DNA of 64,000 nucleotides, taken from assembly GCF_003688915.1 (NCBI RefSeq), contig NZ_REFU01000001.1, positions 2,542,001 through 2,606,000 of the forward strand, given 5' to 3'. This DNA is from Rhodococcus sp. SBT000017. Its GTDB lineage: Bacteria; Actinomycetota; Actinomycetes; Mycobacteriales; Mycobacteriaceae. The first letter of the stretch is position 1, and each line of letters begins with the position of its first letter. The notes beneath the pieces are model-generated. The model searched no databases. It was given only the letters and a program-made list of their open reading frames with translations, and was not told where the DNA came from. This document shows positions 34,701 to 44,901 of the stretch, one piece after another. The position numbers and the translations under genes were made by a program.

Positions 34701-36188
34701 ATGGCGACGAGAACCGAAGCAGGTCTGCTCTACCACGGGTGGACCAAGCCCCGAAACACCGGATTGTTCGGTGCGACATGGGCAGCGACGATCATCGGGT
34801 TCGTCCTGGTGATCTCGGTGATGGTGACCATGATGTTCGCCGGTTTCGGCACAGGCGTGGTCGTCGCAACAATCGCGACAGTTGTTGCCGCACCGCTGGT
34901 GTGGAGCAGAGATGGTCGATCCGGATACGAAATGACGGTGCTGAGAATGCAGTGGATACGAGCACGACGCAGGAAAGAGAACATCTACCGAGGCGGGCTG
35001 TTCTCCGAACTACCCGGAGGCAAAGCGTTCCTCCCGGGCATCATGGCCCCGACCAAACTCTACGAAGGCGAAGACGCCGCCGGGTTCCGGTTCGGGATGA
35101 TCCACATGCCCGCCAAGCACTGCTACACCGTGGTGCTGCGCGCCTGGCCGCAGGGCGACGAAGCAGTCGATCAGTCCCTGATCAACAACTGGGTCGGCGA
35201 ATGGGGAGTCGTACTCGCCGCGATGGGCCAGACTTCCGACATCGTGGCCGTCGTCCCGGTCATCGACACAGTCCCCGAAACCGGTAACCGGTTGCTCGCC
35301 GAAGTCGACCGCAACACCGCGCCGAATGCACCTGCCCTGGCTCAGCATTCGATGTACGACCTCGCCGAGTCGCTGCCCACCGAACAGGTCCAGCTCGAGG
35401 CCCGGATCGCAGTGACATTCCGCGCCACCACTGATGCCCGCAAGAAGGACCCGTCCGAGCAGGCCGTCGAGATCAGCCGTCGACTACCAGGGCTGTGCGC
35501 GGCCCTCAAATCGGCGTCGGTGATGGTCCGGCCCATGCCTGCGGCCGACATCGTCGCCTTCGTCCGGCGCTCCACCGATCCCGCTTCACAGGCAGATCTC
35601 GAACGCGCGTCGTCGAGCTCGGCGGGACACGGACTTCACTGGGACGACGCCGGACCGGTTTCGCACGAGGAGAAGTTCGACCAGTACGTCCACGACGGTG
35701 GCCGGTCGGTGACCTGGGAAATGGATTCCGCTCCCGCCAGCGCCGTCGACGAGGGCGTCCTTCGGCGCATCCTCGCTCCCAATCCCGACGTGCCTCGCAA
35801 ACGTGTCGCGATCATCTACCGACCCCACACCGCGGCGGATGCGGTCAAGATCGTCGACACCGACTACAAGAACGCACTCATCGCCGAGCAAGGCGGGCGC
35901 GGCATCGGATCGGTGACCGCCTCGATCAAGGTCGAATCGACCTCCCGCGCCCGCGAAGAGCAGGCCCGTGGCCACGGACTCGTGCGCTTCGGGGTGCTGA
36001 TCACCGTCACCGAGCCCCTCACCGGCGACATCCCGGCCATCGAAGCCATCGTCCGCGATCTGTCGGTGCAGTGCCGTCTCAAGATCCGCCGCGCCTACCG
36101 CTGGCAGGCCGCCGGGTTCTACGGCTCCCTCGGCATCGGTGCAGTGCTGCCCGAACACGCCACCCTCCCCGGCGCACTCGCCGGATAA
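34701..36188 (+). CDS. SCO6880-family conjugation protein
   Basis: A 495-residue protein with two N-terminal TM helices (GATWAATIIGFVLVISVMVTM and ATIATVVAAPLVWS) followed by a large cytoplasmic part, the layout of the PrgI-like/SCO6880 family that precedes a VirB4-type ATPase in actinobacterial conjugative elements. Recognisable segments are SELPGGKAFLPGIMAPTKLY near residue 100 and KIRRAYRWQAAGFYGSLGIG near the end. Function: scaffold linking channel and ATPase. CGAGGAGTGAG ribosome-binding site. The ATPase gene follows after 28 bp. Confidence 0.8.
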   Translation: MATRTEAGLLYHGWTKPRNTGLFGATWAATIIGFVLVISVMVTMMFAGFGTGVVVATIATVVAAPLVWSRDGRSGYEMTVLRMQWIRARRRKENIYRGGLFSELPGGKAFLPGIMAPTKLYEGEDAAGFRFGMIHMPAKHCYTVVLRAWPQGDEAVDQSLINNWVGEWGVVLAAMGQTSDIVAVVPVIDTVPETGNRLLAEVDRNTAPNAPALAQHSMYDLAESLPTEQVQLEARIAVTFRATTDARKKDPSEQAVEISRRLPGLCAALKSASVMVRPMPAADIVAFVRRSTDPASQADLERASSSSAGHGLHWDDAGPVSHEEKFDQYVHDGGRSVTWEMDSAPASAVDEGVLRRILAPNPDVPRKRVAIIYRPHTAADAVKIVDTDYKNALIAEQGGRGIGSVTASIKVESTSRAREEQARGHGLVRFGVLITVTEPLTGDIPAIEAIVRDLSVQCRLKIRRAYRWQAAGFYGSLGIGAVLPEHATLPGALAG

Positions 36189-36216
36189 GCACCCGAGACG
36201 AGAAGAGGACCCGTCC

Positions 36217-38591
<2,375 letters not shown>

Positions 38592-38647
38592 ACGACACAT
38601 TTCACGTCAGAAACGAGGCCGACCCGACAACACCGTAGGAGTACCCC

Positions 38648-40007
38648 ATGAGCACGACCGATCCAGATATCGCCATCATCGAAACCTCGAGCCTGGGCGA
38701 CCGCAGTTACCTGGTCAGCCACGACGGCATCGCCGTTGTGATCGATCCCCAACGTGACATCGACCGCGTCCTGGCATTGGCAGCGGAGAAGAACGCCACC
38801 ATCACCCACGTACTCGAAACCCACATCCACAACGACTACGTCACCGGCGGCCTCGAACTCGCACGCGCCACCGGAGCCGAATACGTTGTGCCCGAGGGTG
38901 ACCCGGTCGAATTCGAGCGACGGGCAGTGGGGGACGGCGATGTCGTCGACGCGGGATCGGCGACGTTTCAGGTCATGCACACCCGGCCATACACATCATC
39001 ACGTCAGCTACGTACTGCAACTCGGAGACGAACCGATCGCGATCTTCACCGGCGGCTCGATGCTCTACGGATCCACCGGCCGCACCGACCTACTCGGCTC
39101 CGAACACACCGACGAGCTCACCCATGCCCAGTTCCACTCGGTCCGTCGAATCGCCGCCGAACTCCCCGCCGACGTCGAGGTCTACCCCACCCACGGATTC
39201 GGTAGCTTCTGCTCCGCGACCCCCACCAGCGGCGACTCGTCGACCATCGGTGAACAGCAACAGTCCAATCCCGCGCTGACCCAGGACGAACAAACCTACG
39301 TCGACGAGTTGATCGCAGGACTGTCGGCCTACCCCGCGTACTACGCCCACATGGGCGTCATCAACACCGAAGGCCCCGCACCGATCGACCTGTCCACCCC
39401 AGAACCCGTCGACCCCGACGAACTACGCCGCCGCATCGACGACGGACAATGGGTCGTCGACCTCCGCGCACGCACCGCCTTCGCTGCCGGACATCTCGAC
39501 GGTTCCCTCGGCTTCGAGCTGTCGACGACATTCGTCACCTACCTCGGCTGGCTCTACCAGTGGGGTGCGCCGCTGACCTTGATCGGCGACACATCCGATC
39601 AAATCGACGAGGCCACAAGGGAGTTGGCACGTATCGGCATCGACCACCCCTCCGGCTCCGCTGTCGGAGAGATTCATTCGCTCGCCAGCGACGGGCGCGT
39701 ACGGTCCTACGAAGTGTCCGACTTCGCCGGACTCGCCGCAGAGGACTCGGACATTGCAGTGCTCGACACCCGTCAACAGTCCGAATACGCGGACGGCCAC
39801 ATCCCCGGTGCGATCAACATTCCCCTCCACGAACTGCCGCACCGACTCGCAGAAGTTCCCGACGGCAAAGTGTGGGTGCACTGCGCCTCCGGCTATCGCG
39901 CCTCGATCGCGGCCTCACTACTCGACCGGGAACATCGCAGCGTGGTGCTCATCGACGACGACTACAACCGCGCAACAGATCTCGGACTCGACACCTCGAA
40001 GACATGA
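38648..40007 (+). pseudogene. Persulfide dioxygenase-rhodanese fusion with frameshift
   Basis: Metallo-beta-lactamase-fold N-terminus: YLVSHDGIAVVIDPQRD, the iron-binding THVLETHIHNDYVTG motif, then at about 38980 the expected THTPGHT-type motif is disrupted. Frame 2 reads VMHTRPYTSS and runs to 39205; the correct continuation, HTHHHVSYVLQLGDEP, is in the next frame and continues to 40007. Loss of two bases from a C-run (or gain of one) explains it. Downstream are VYPTHGFGSFC and two rhodanese domains (residues about 270-350 and 365-450), the second with the active Cys in VHCASGYRAS. Enzyme class oxidises glutathione or low-molecular thiol persulfide to sulfite. Probably inactive. Confidence 0.82.
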
Positions 40008-40044
40008 CGAAATGCTTCGACGACCGAACGCGACGAGACAGGCG

Positions 40045-40059
40045 TACCCCCAGGGGGTA
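40045..40059. promoter_or_regulatory. CsoR-type operator
   Basis: TACCCCCAGGGGGTA, a perfect palindrome centred on 40052, 21 bp upstream of the DUF6153 gene and overlapping a TATATGTTGGTAT promoter-like stretch. Matches the TACCCC-N-GGGGTA pattern of copper-responsive CsoR sites. Confidence 0.75.
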
Positions 40060-40080
40060 TATGTTGGTATCATCGGCCGC

Positions 40081-40503
40081 ATGCACTCAGTGAATCGGCA
40101 CGGTCGACGGGGCACAGCTCCGACGGCAGCTTTACTGATTGCACTGACGGTGTTCGGTGTCCTGTTGATGCATTCGGTGACACCGATGTCGATGCCCGTG
40201 ACCGGCTCGATGTCCACATCGATGAGCGGCGGCCATGCCTCGTTCGCAGCACCGTCCCACACGGACGCCACGGTTCCGGTGATGACCGGGGAACATGACT
40301 GCCCGTCGGGGCACCAGATGATGCATCCCTGCGTCGGCACGACGGTGTCGTGGCCCGCGCTGACGGTCCCGGCGATGAGCGCAGCCCTCGACCTGGCGCC
40401 GACATCGGTGAACCGGATCATTGGACGGGCCGACTCCACGCTTGAGCGTGCGCCGCCGTGGACGTTATGGGAGTTGGACAGATCGGTGACCTTGCGAGTG
40501 TGA
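40081..40503 (+). CDS. DUF6153-like exported protein, Met/His-rich
   Basis: A 140-residue protein with an N-terminal hydrophobic segment AALLIALTVFGVLLMHSV, then a methionine-, serine- and histidine-rich exported part (MSMPVTGSMSTSMSGGHA, GEHDCPSGHQMMHPC) offering Cys, Met and His ligands suited to copper. C-terminal TLWELDRSVTLRV. The layout resembles DUF6153 proteins near copper genes. Start chosen at the ATG directly after the CsoR-type box; a longer open frame upstream is antisense-like noise. Likely copper-induced periplasmic copper binder. No catalytic motif. Confidence 0.65.
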   Translation: MHSVNRHGRRGTAPTAALLIALTVFGVLLMHSVTPMSMPVTGSMSTSMSGGHASFAAPSHTDATVPVMTGEHDCPSGHQMMHPCVGTTVSWPALTVPAMSAALDLAPTSVNRIIGRADSTLERAPPWTLWELDRSVTLRV

Positions 40504-40588
40504 CAGGGAGCCCGGCAGACGCGTGTCTGTCGGCGGATCGAACGACATCCAATTCTCTGCACTACCCACTCTTGCAAGGAGTTTCCTC

Positions 40589-41233
40589 ATGCGTACCAAA
40601 GTCATTGCCTCGATCGCTGCTGCCGCCGCGAGCGCGTTCCTCGTCGTCGGCTGTAGCGACAACGCGGCCGATTCGTCGATGGACGGCCATGCGATGGGAT
40701 CGATGTCCTCGGCACCGATGTCCTCGGCCCAAGCAAGCGCGTCCGCAGAGTTCAACGATGCCGACGTGATGTTCGCGCAGATGATGTACCCGCATCACGC
40801 CCAAGCAGTCGAGATGGCCGACATGGCGAACGGCCGCACCGACAACCCGGAGGTGCTGTCGCTGGCATCGGCGATCGCCGCCGCGCAACAGCCCGAGATG
40901 GACCAGATGACCACCTGGCTCACCGAGTGGGGCCAGCCCATGCCCGACATGGACAGGGGTGACATGGGTGACATGGGTGACATGGGCGGGATGGACCACA
41001 GCTCCGGCAGCGGCATGATGACCGCTCAGGACATGGACGCGTTGATGGCAGCGTCGGGACCGGAATTCGACCGCCAGTGGTTGACGATGATGATCGCCCA
41101 CCACACCGGCGCCATCGAGATGGCCAACACCGAAATCGCAGACGGTTCCAATCCTGACGCCCTGGAGATGGCCCGCACCATCGTCGCCACCCAGCAGCAG
41201 GAAATCGACACCATGCAGCGGCTGCTCGGCTGA
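40589..41233 (+). CDS. DUF305 copper-resistance lipoprotein
   Basis: A 214-residue lipoprotein: signal peptide with lipobox LVVGC at about residue 20, a Met-rich linker (MDGHAMGSMSSAPMSS), then two ferritin-like four-helix DUF305 repeats: FAQMMYPHHAQAVEMADMA and WLTMMIAHHTGAIEMANTE. Between them is a GDMGDMGDMGGMDH tandem. The paired HH and Met residues are the expected copper ligands. AAGGAG ribosome-binding site 8 bases upstream. Transcribed with the DUF6153 gene upstream and ended by the hairpin at 41254. Confidence 0.88.
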   Translation: MRTKVIASIAAAAASAFLVVGCSDNAADSSMDGHAMGSMSSAPMSSAQASASAEFNDADVMFAQMMYPHHAQAVEMADMANGRTDNPEVLSLASAIAAAQQPEMDQMTTWLTEWGQPMPDMDRGDMGDMGDMGGMDHSSGSGMMTAQDMDALMAASGPEFDRQWLTMMIAHHTGAIEMANTEIADGSNPDALEMARTIVATQQQEIDTMQRLLG

Positions 41234-41253
41234 CCCGGCCCGCTATAGACAAC

Positions 41254-41292
41254 GATGGCCGCATCCTCTCCGGCGGAGAAGGTGCGGCCATC
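41254..41292. terminator. Bidirectional terminator hairpin
   Basis: Perfect 10-bp stem GATGGCCGCA / TGCGGCCATC with a 19-base loop that itself contains TCTCC-GGCGGAGA, lying between the converging DUF305 and P-type ATPase genes. Confidence 0.6.
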
Positions 41293-41339
41293 AACGTTCC
41301 ACAATTGTCAGGGCTGCGTTCCCGGTACGAGATCAGCTC

Positions 41340-43535
41340 TCACAGTGACGGTGTGCGCTGCGACGGAGGGTTGGAACTCCCCTCGTTCACCGCTCCGGTG
41401 ATGGTGTCGGGTGTGAGGTCGAGTCGACGCAGTAATTGTGCGTTCGCAGCGACGATGATCGTCGACAGCGACATCAGGATCGCGCCGATCGACATCGGCA
41501 GCACGAACCCGACCGGCGCGAGCACTCCTGCCGCGAGCGGAACCGAGATGAGGTTGTATCCCGCTGCCCACCAGAGGTTTTGCTTCATCTTTCGGTACGA
41601 GGCGCGCGAGAGTTCGATCACCGACAACACCGACCTCGGGTCGTCGCTGGCGAGGATCACTCCGGCCGATGCGATTGCGACGTCGGTGCCGGCCCCGATC
41701 GCGATACCGACATCGGCCTGCGCCAGAGCCGGGGCGTCGTTGACTCCGTCGCCGACCATCGCCACCGTACGGCCTTCGCTCTGGAGTTCAGCGACGTTGT
41801 GCGACTTGTCTTCCGGTTTCACCCCGGCGAAGTAGCGGTCCACACCGAGCTCGGTGGCGACGGACTTCGCGACGGCGTCGGCATCACCGGTGATCATCAC
41901 GACCGCGATTCCTCGCGCGTGCAGCGCGTCTACCGCAGTGCGTGACTCGGACCGGATCTCATCGGCGAGCGCGAGGGCACCGATCACGGCCCCGTCGGCG
42001 AGGACGTGCAGGATGATCGCCCCGTCCCCGCGCCACCGGTCGGCGACAGCGAGTTCGGATCCGTGTTCCTGCTCGAGCAGTGCCGGCCCGCCGACCTGGA
42101 TCCGGACGCCGTCGACGTCGGCTGCGACCCCGACGGCGGGGGACGACTGAAAGCCGGCTGCAGCCGGGACCGTCAGGTTCCGCGCGCGTGCGGCCTCGAC
42201 GATGGCACGGGCGAGTGGATGTTCGGAATCTGCTTCTGCGGCAGCGGCCAGCGCGAGAACGTTGTCGGCGGTGCGCCCGCCGGTCACCTCGACTGCGGTG
42301 ACGGTGGGTTCACCCTTGGTGAGGGTCCCGGTCTTGTCGAACAGCACGGTGTCCACCGTGCGCATGGTTTCGAGTGCGAGCCGGTCCTTGACCAGAACAC
42401 CGCCGCGGGCGGCGCGTTCGGTGGCGATGGAGACCACCAGCGGAATCGCCAGTCCGAGTGCGTGCGGGCAGGCGATGACCAGCACGGTGATGGTGCGGAT
42501 GACGGCGTCGTCGGGCATCCCGACCAGAGTCCACACCGCAGCGGTGATGATCGCGGCACCGAGAGCGAACCAGAACAGCCAGCCAGCGGCGGTGTCCGCG
42601 ATGCGCTGAGCGCGCGAGGTCGAGTTCTGGGCGTCGGCGACCAAGCGGCCGATGCCGGCGAGGGCGGTGTCCTCCCCTACTGCAGTGACCTGGACGCGCA
42701 GACCTGAGTCGGTGGCGACAGTGCCGGCGACGACTTGATCGCCGTCGCTGCGGCGGACGGTGCGTGATTCCCCGGTGATCATCGATTCGTCCATGCTCGC
42801 CGATCCGGAGACGATGGTGCCGTCCGCCGGTACGCGGCCGCCGGGGCGGACGACAACGACATCACCGAGCTGCAGCTCGGACGGGGGCACCGGCACCACA
42901 TCGTCGCCCTCGACGCGTTCGGCGACATCCGGGAGCAACGCCGCCAACGAGTCCAGAGCGGAGGTGGTCTGCGCGAGGGATCGCATTTCGATCCAGTGCC
43001 CGAGCAGCATGATCACGATCAGCAGGGCCAGTTCCCACCAGAAGTCGAGCTGATGATCGAGCAGGCCGAGGCTCGCTCCCATCGACGCAATGAATGCGAC
43101 GGTAATCGCCAGGGCGATGAGCAGCATCATTCCCGGTGCACGGGAACGGATTTCGCTGACTGCTCCGGAGAGGAAGGGAGATCCGCCCCAGGCGTACATC
43201 ACCGTTCCGAACACCGGAGAGACCCAGGCAATCCACGCTGCGTCGGGCAATGAGTAGCCGAGGAGCATCGCGAACATGTTCGAGGCAACGATCACCGGAA
43301 CGGCAAGGACCAGCATGACCCAGAACAGGCGACGAAACATACCGACGTGATCACCGTGACCGGTGTGCCCGCCGTGCTCTGCGTTGTGCCCGCCGGTGTC
43401 GTGGTCCGACTGCGGAGTCGCCTTCTCTGCCCCGTCCGTGTGCATTTCGGGTCCTTCTTCATGCCCGCTGTGCTGCAGTCTGTTCGGCGGATCCGTCCGC
43501 GCGGAGTCGACGTCGGAGTGTGTGTGATCGTTCAT
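41340..43535 (-). CDS. copB: CopB-type (P1B-3) copper-translocating ATPase
   Basis: A 731-residue heavy-metal P-type ATPase. The N-terminal 65 residues are His-rich (SDHDTGGHNAEHGGHTGHGDH) with no CxxC heavy-metal domain, and the membrane metal site is CPH (VIACPHALGLAIP), both features of CopB-type transporters, usually assigned to Cu(II) or silver export. Other motifs: MITGES, phosphorylation site DKTGTLTKG, HP dipeptide in SEHPLARAI and GDGVNDAPALA. Its ATG overlaps the TGA of the small gene upstream. The operon is preceded by the long CsoR-type palindrome at 43821. No damage seen. Confidence 0.92.
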   Translation of the reverse strand: MNDHTHSDVDSARTDPPNRLQHSGHEEGPEMHTDGAEKATPQSDHDTGGHNAEHGGHTGHGDHVGMFRRLFWVMLVLAVPVIVASNMFAMLLGYSLPDAAWIAWVSPVFGTVMYAWGGSPFLSGAVSEIRSRAPGMMLLIALAITVAFIASMGASLGLLDHQLDFWWELALLIVIMLLGHWIEMRSLAQTTSALDSLAALLPDVAERVEGDDVVPVPPSELQLGDVVVVRPGGRVPADGTIVSGSASMDESMITGESRTVRRSDGDQVVAGTVATDSGLRVQVTAVGEDTALAGIGRLVADAQNSTSRAQRIADTAAGWLFWFALGAAIITAAVWTLVGMPDDAVIRTITVLVIACPHALGLAIPLVVSIATERAARGGVLVKDRLALETMRTVDTVLFDKTGTLTKGEPTVTAVEVTGGRTADNVLALAAAAEADSEHPLARAIVEAARARNLTVPAAAGFQSSPAVGVAADVDGVRIQVGGPALLEQEHGSELAVADRWRGDGAIILHVLADGAVIGALALADEIRSESRTAVDALHARGIAVVMITGDADAVAKSVATELGVDRYFAGVKPEDKSHNVAELQSEGRTVAMVGDGVNDAPALAQADVGIAIGAGTDVAIASAGVILASDDPRSVLSVIELSRASYRKMKQNLWWAAGYNLISVPLAAGVLAPVGFVLPMSIGAILMSLSTIIVAANAQLLRRLDLTPDTITGAVNEGSSNPPSQRTPSL

Positions 43536-43813
43536 CGTGCAGTCCTCTCATCCATCGAGTTCGATATCCATTCATCCCATGAACTCGTGGGTTCTGGTTC
43601 GGCTGTGTATTCGGCGTCGAGGGCGACAATGATCTGCGCCTGGACGAGCGCGGCTGCACTGGTGACCGTGAATGTCCCTGCCGCCGCCGATAACGCGACA
43701 GTGTCCATTCCGATCACGGCGTTGACGTCGTTGCGGACCGACGGCTCACAGTGGCCGTACATCAATACCGGCGTAACTGACAGTGCGTGATGATCATGCG
43801 TAGCTTTCGACAT
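43532..43813 (-). CDS. Small heavy-metal-associated-like protein
   Basis: A protein of 93 residues from the ATG at 43813 (MSKATHDHHALS); ATGs at 43825 and 43834 lie inside the operator palindrome and are less likely. The core TPVLMYGHCEPSVRNDVNAVI resembles an HMA fold in which GMTCxxC is replaced by YGHCEPSV, leaving one Cys plus His, followed by beta-alpha-beta segments (GTFTVTSAAALVQAQIIVAL). It probably passes copper to the coupled CopB-type ATPase, whose start overlaps its stop. If transcription starts in the palindrome the message would be almost leaderless. Confidence 0.6.
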   Translation of the reverse strand: MSKATHDHHALSVTPVLMYGHCEPSVRNDVNAVIGMDTVALSAAAGTFTVTSAAALVQAQIIVALDAEYTAEPEPTSSWDEWISNSMDERTAR

Positions 43814-43820
43814 CTCGGAC

Positions 43821-43847
43821 AACATATACCCCATAGGGGTATATGTT
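43821..43847. promoter_or_regulatory. 27-bp CsoR-type operator/promoter palindrome
   Basis: Arms AACATATACCCC and GGGGTATATGTT are perfect inverted repeats around a three-base ATA centre. It sits directly before the copB operon and overlaps alternative start codons. The C4/G4 core matches the other CsoR-type boxes of the island; the AT-rich outer arms resemble a -10 element. Confidence 0.8.
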
Positions 43848-44491
43848 GATCAAGTCGAACCATACCCCTTCCTGATCCCATTGGGAAGAACCGTCAGGGT
43901 GTTGTCAACGCGTGAGCGCCAGTCGGCTGGCCACCAGGTGCACCCGCGGTCGCTGTCATGCTCACGGACGGGCATGGATGTCGATACCGATTCGGTCAAG
44001 GGGCGCATGCATCCGCGGCACAGCTGAGCCTTACAGCGACGGGCGTACCTGCACACGCGCGTGGATCATCGGCGTTCGCTGCGATTTCCGTTACGAGTCT
44101 TCTCACCGACTGGAGGCAGGGCAGGGCGAATTACGCCGTGTCACGGCGCGCATGGCGAGCCCGCGTGTCGACTCTCGAAGATCGCGGAACTGCTCGTTCG
44201 GTCGATCGCTGACGCCGCAGATCGGACGGTGGAGCGATACTGTCTCGTTCACCATGGGGCTGCGGCGCCGCCGATGTAGCGTTGAGTAAGTCGTAGATGG
44301 GTGTATCACTCACGTTCGGTTCCACTTTCGATCTGATCGTTTCGGTGCGCCTTCGAACGCGCCGACAGTTGCCGCTCACCGGCCCCGGGCGAGCCCTGCC
44401 CTACCGGCCAGCCGGCGCGCACCGACATATCCAGTCCGCAAACTCGGTCACATGCGGTGAAAATGCCTGCCCGTCACACCGCAGTTGCTCT
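43848..44491. other. About 640 bp without a convincing gene
   Basis: Overlapping short frames on both strands with arginine-rich, low-complexity translations and no recognisable motif. It separates the copB operon from the BlaI-controlled block. Possible remnants of an older gene; nothing specific can be supported. Confidence 0.45.
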
Positions 44492-44743
44492 TTACCGAGT
44501 GTCGGCACGCTTGCGCAGCGCAGCGGTCGCCAATTCTGCGACCGCTGCGCGATAGAAATCTCGATCTATCTCCCCGGCCGCGAATCTACGATCGAGGATT
44601 TCCTGCGCGTCCTCCCCCGATTGCGGGCGAGCGGACATCAGCCGAACCGCACCCCAGATCAACAGAGCGATCACGACCAGCCAGAACGCGGCCATTCCTG
44701 CCATCATCGTCCATCCGCCACTCATGGTGCCCATATTCATCAT
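44492..44743 (-). CDS. SHOCT-domain small membrane protein
   Basis: An 83-residue protein: Met-rich start (MMNMGTMSGGWTMMAGM), one TM helix AAFWLVVIALLIWGAVRLM and a C-terminal SHOCT motif DAQEILDRRFAAGEIDRDFY. SHOCT proteins are small membrane-associated proteins of unknown function, often found beside copper or stress genes. Two BlaI-type operators lie 64-106 bp upstream, shared with the divergent lgt-like operon, so it should be co-induced. Confidence 0.78.
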   Translation of the reverse strand: MMNMGTMSGGWTMMAGMAAFWLVVIALLIWGAVRLMSARPQSGEDAQEILDRRFAAGEIDRDFYRAAVAELATAALRKRADTR

Positions 44744-44806
44744 TGCTGCTCCTCACTCTCGCACCAGCCACCTGCTGACCTGCGGAGTGTGGTCATCCCG
44801 CAGCTC

Positions 44807-44825
44807 CTACTATAACGCTTAGTAG
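44807..44825. promoter_or_regulatory. BlaI/CopY-type operator 1
   Basis: CTACTATAACGCTTAGTAG, matching CTACTAT-N5-(A/T)TAGTAG at 13 of 14 fixed positions. Lies between the divergent SHOCT and lgt-like genes. Confidence 0.75.
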
Positions 44826-44830
44826 TTCAG

Positions 44831-44849
44831 CTACTATCGAGCATAGTAG
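44831..44849. promoter_or_regulatory. BlaI/CopY-type operator 2
   Basis: CTACTATCGAGCATAGTAG, perfect 7-bp arms with a five-base centre, 52 bp before the lgt-like start. Five bases from operator 1, so both divergent promoters can be covered. Confidence 0.85.
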
Positions 44850-44901
44850 TTGACTGCTGTCGAGACGCCGTCGCCCGGACAGGCGATGATGGAGGCAACC
44901 T

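Noticed and set aside
38648..39205. Separate short MBL protein and separate rhodanese protein
   Set aside because: The two frames continue one protein family across a frameshift; the C-terminal frame has no start or ribosome-binding site at the break.
43912..44289. 125-codon plus-strand frame in the gap after copB
   Set aside because: No ribosome-binding site, no motif, arginine-rich composition typical of noise.
44297..44815. 172-codon plus-strand frame
   Set aside because: Antisense to the SHOCT gene and running into the operator region; composition not protein-like.
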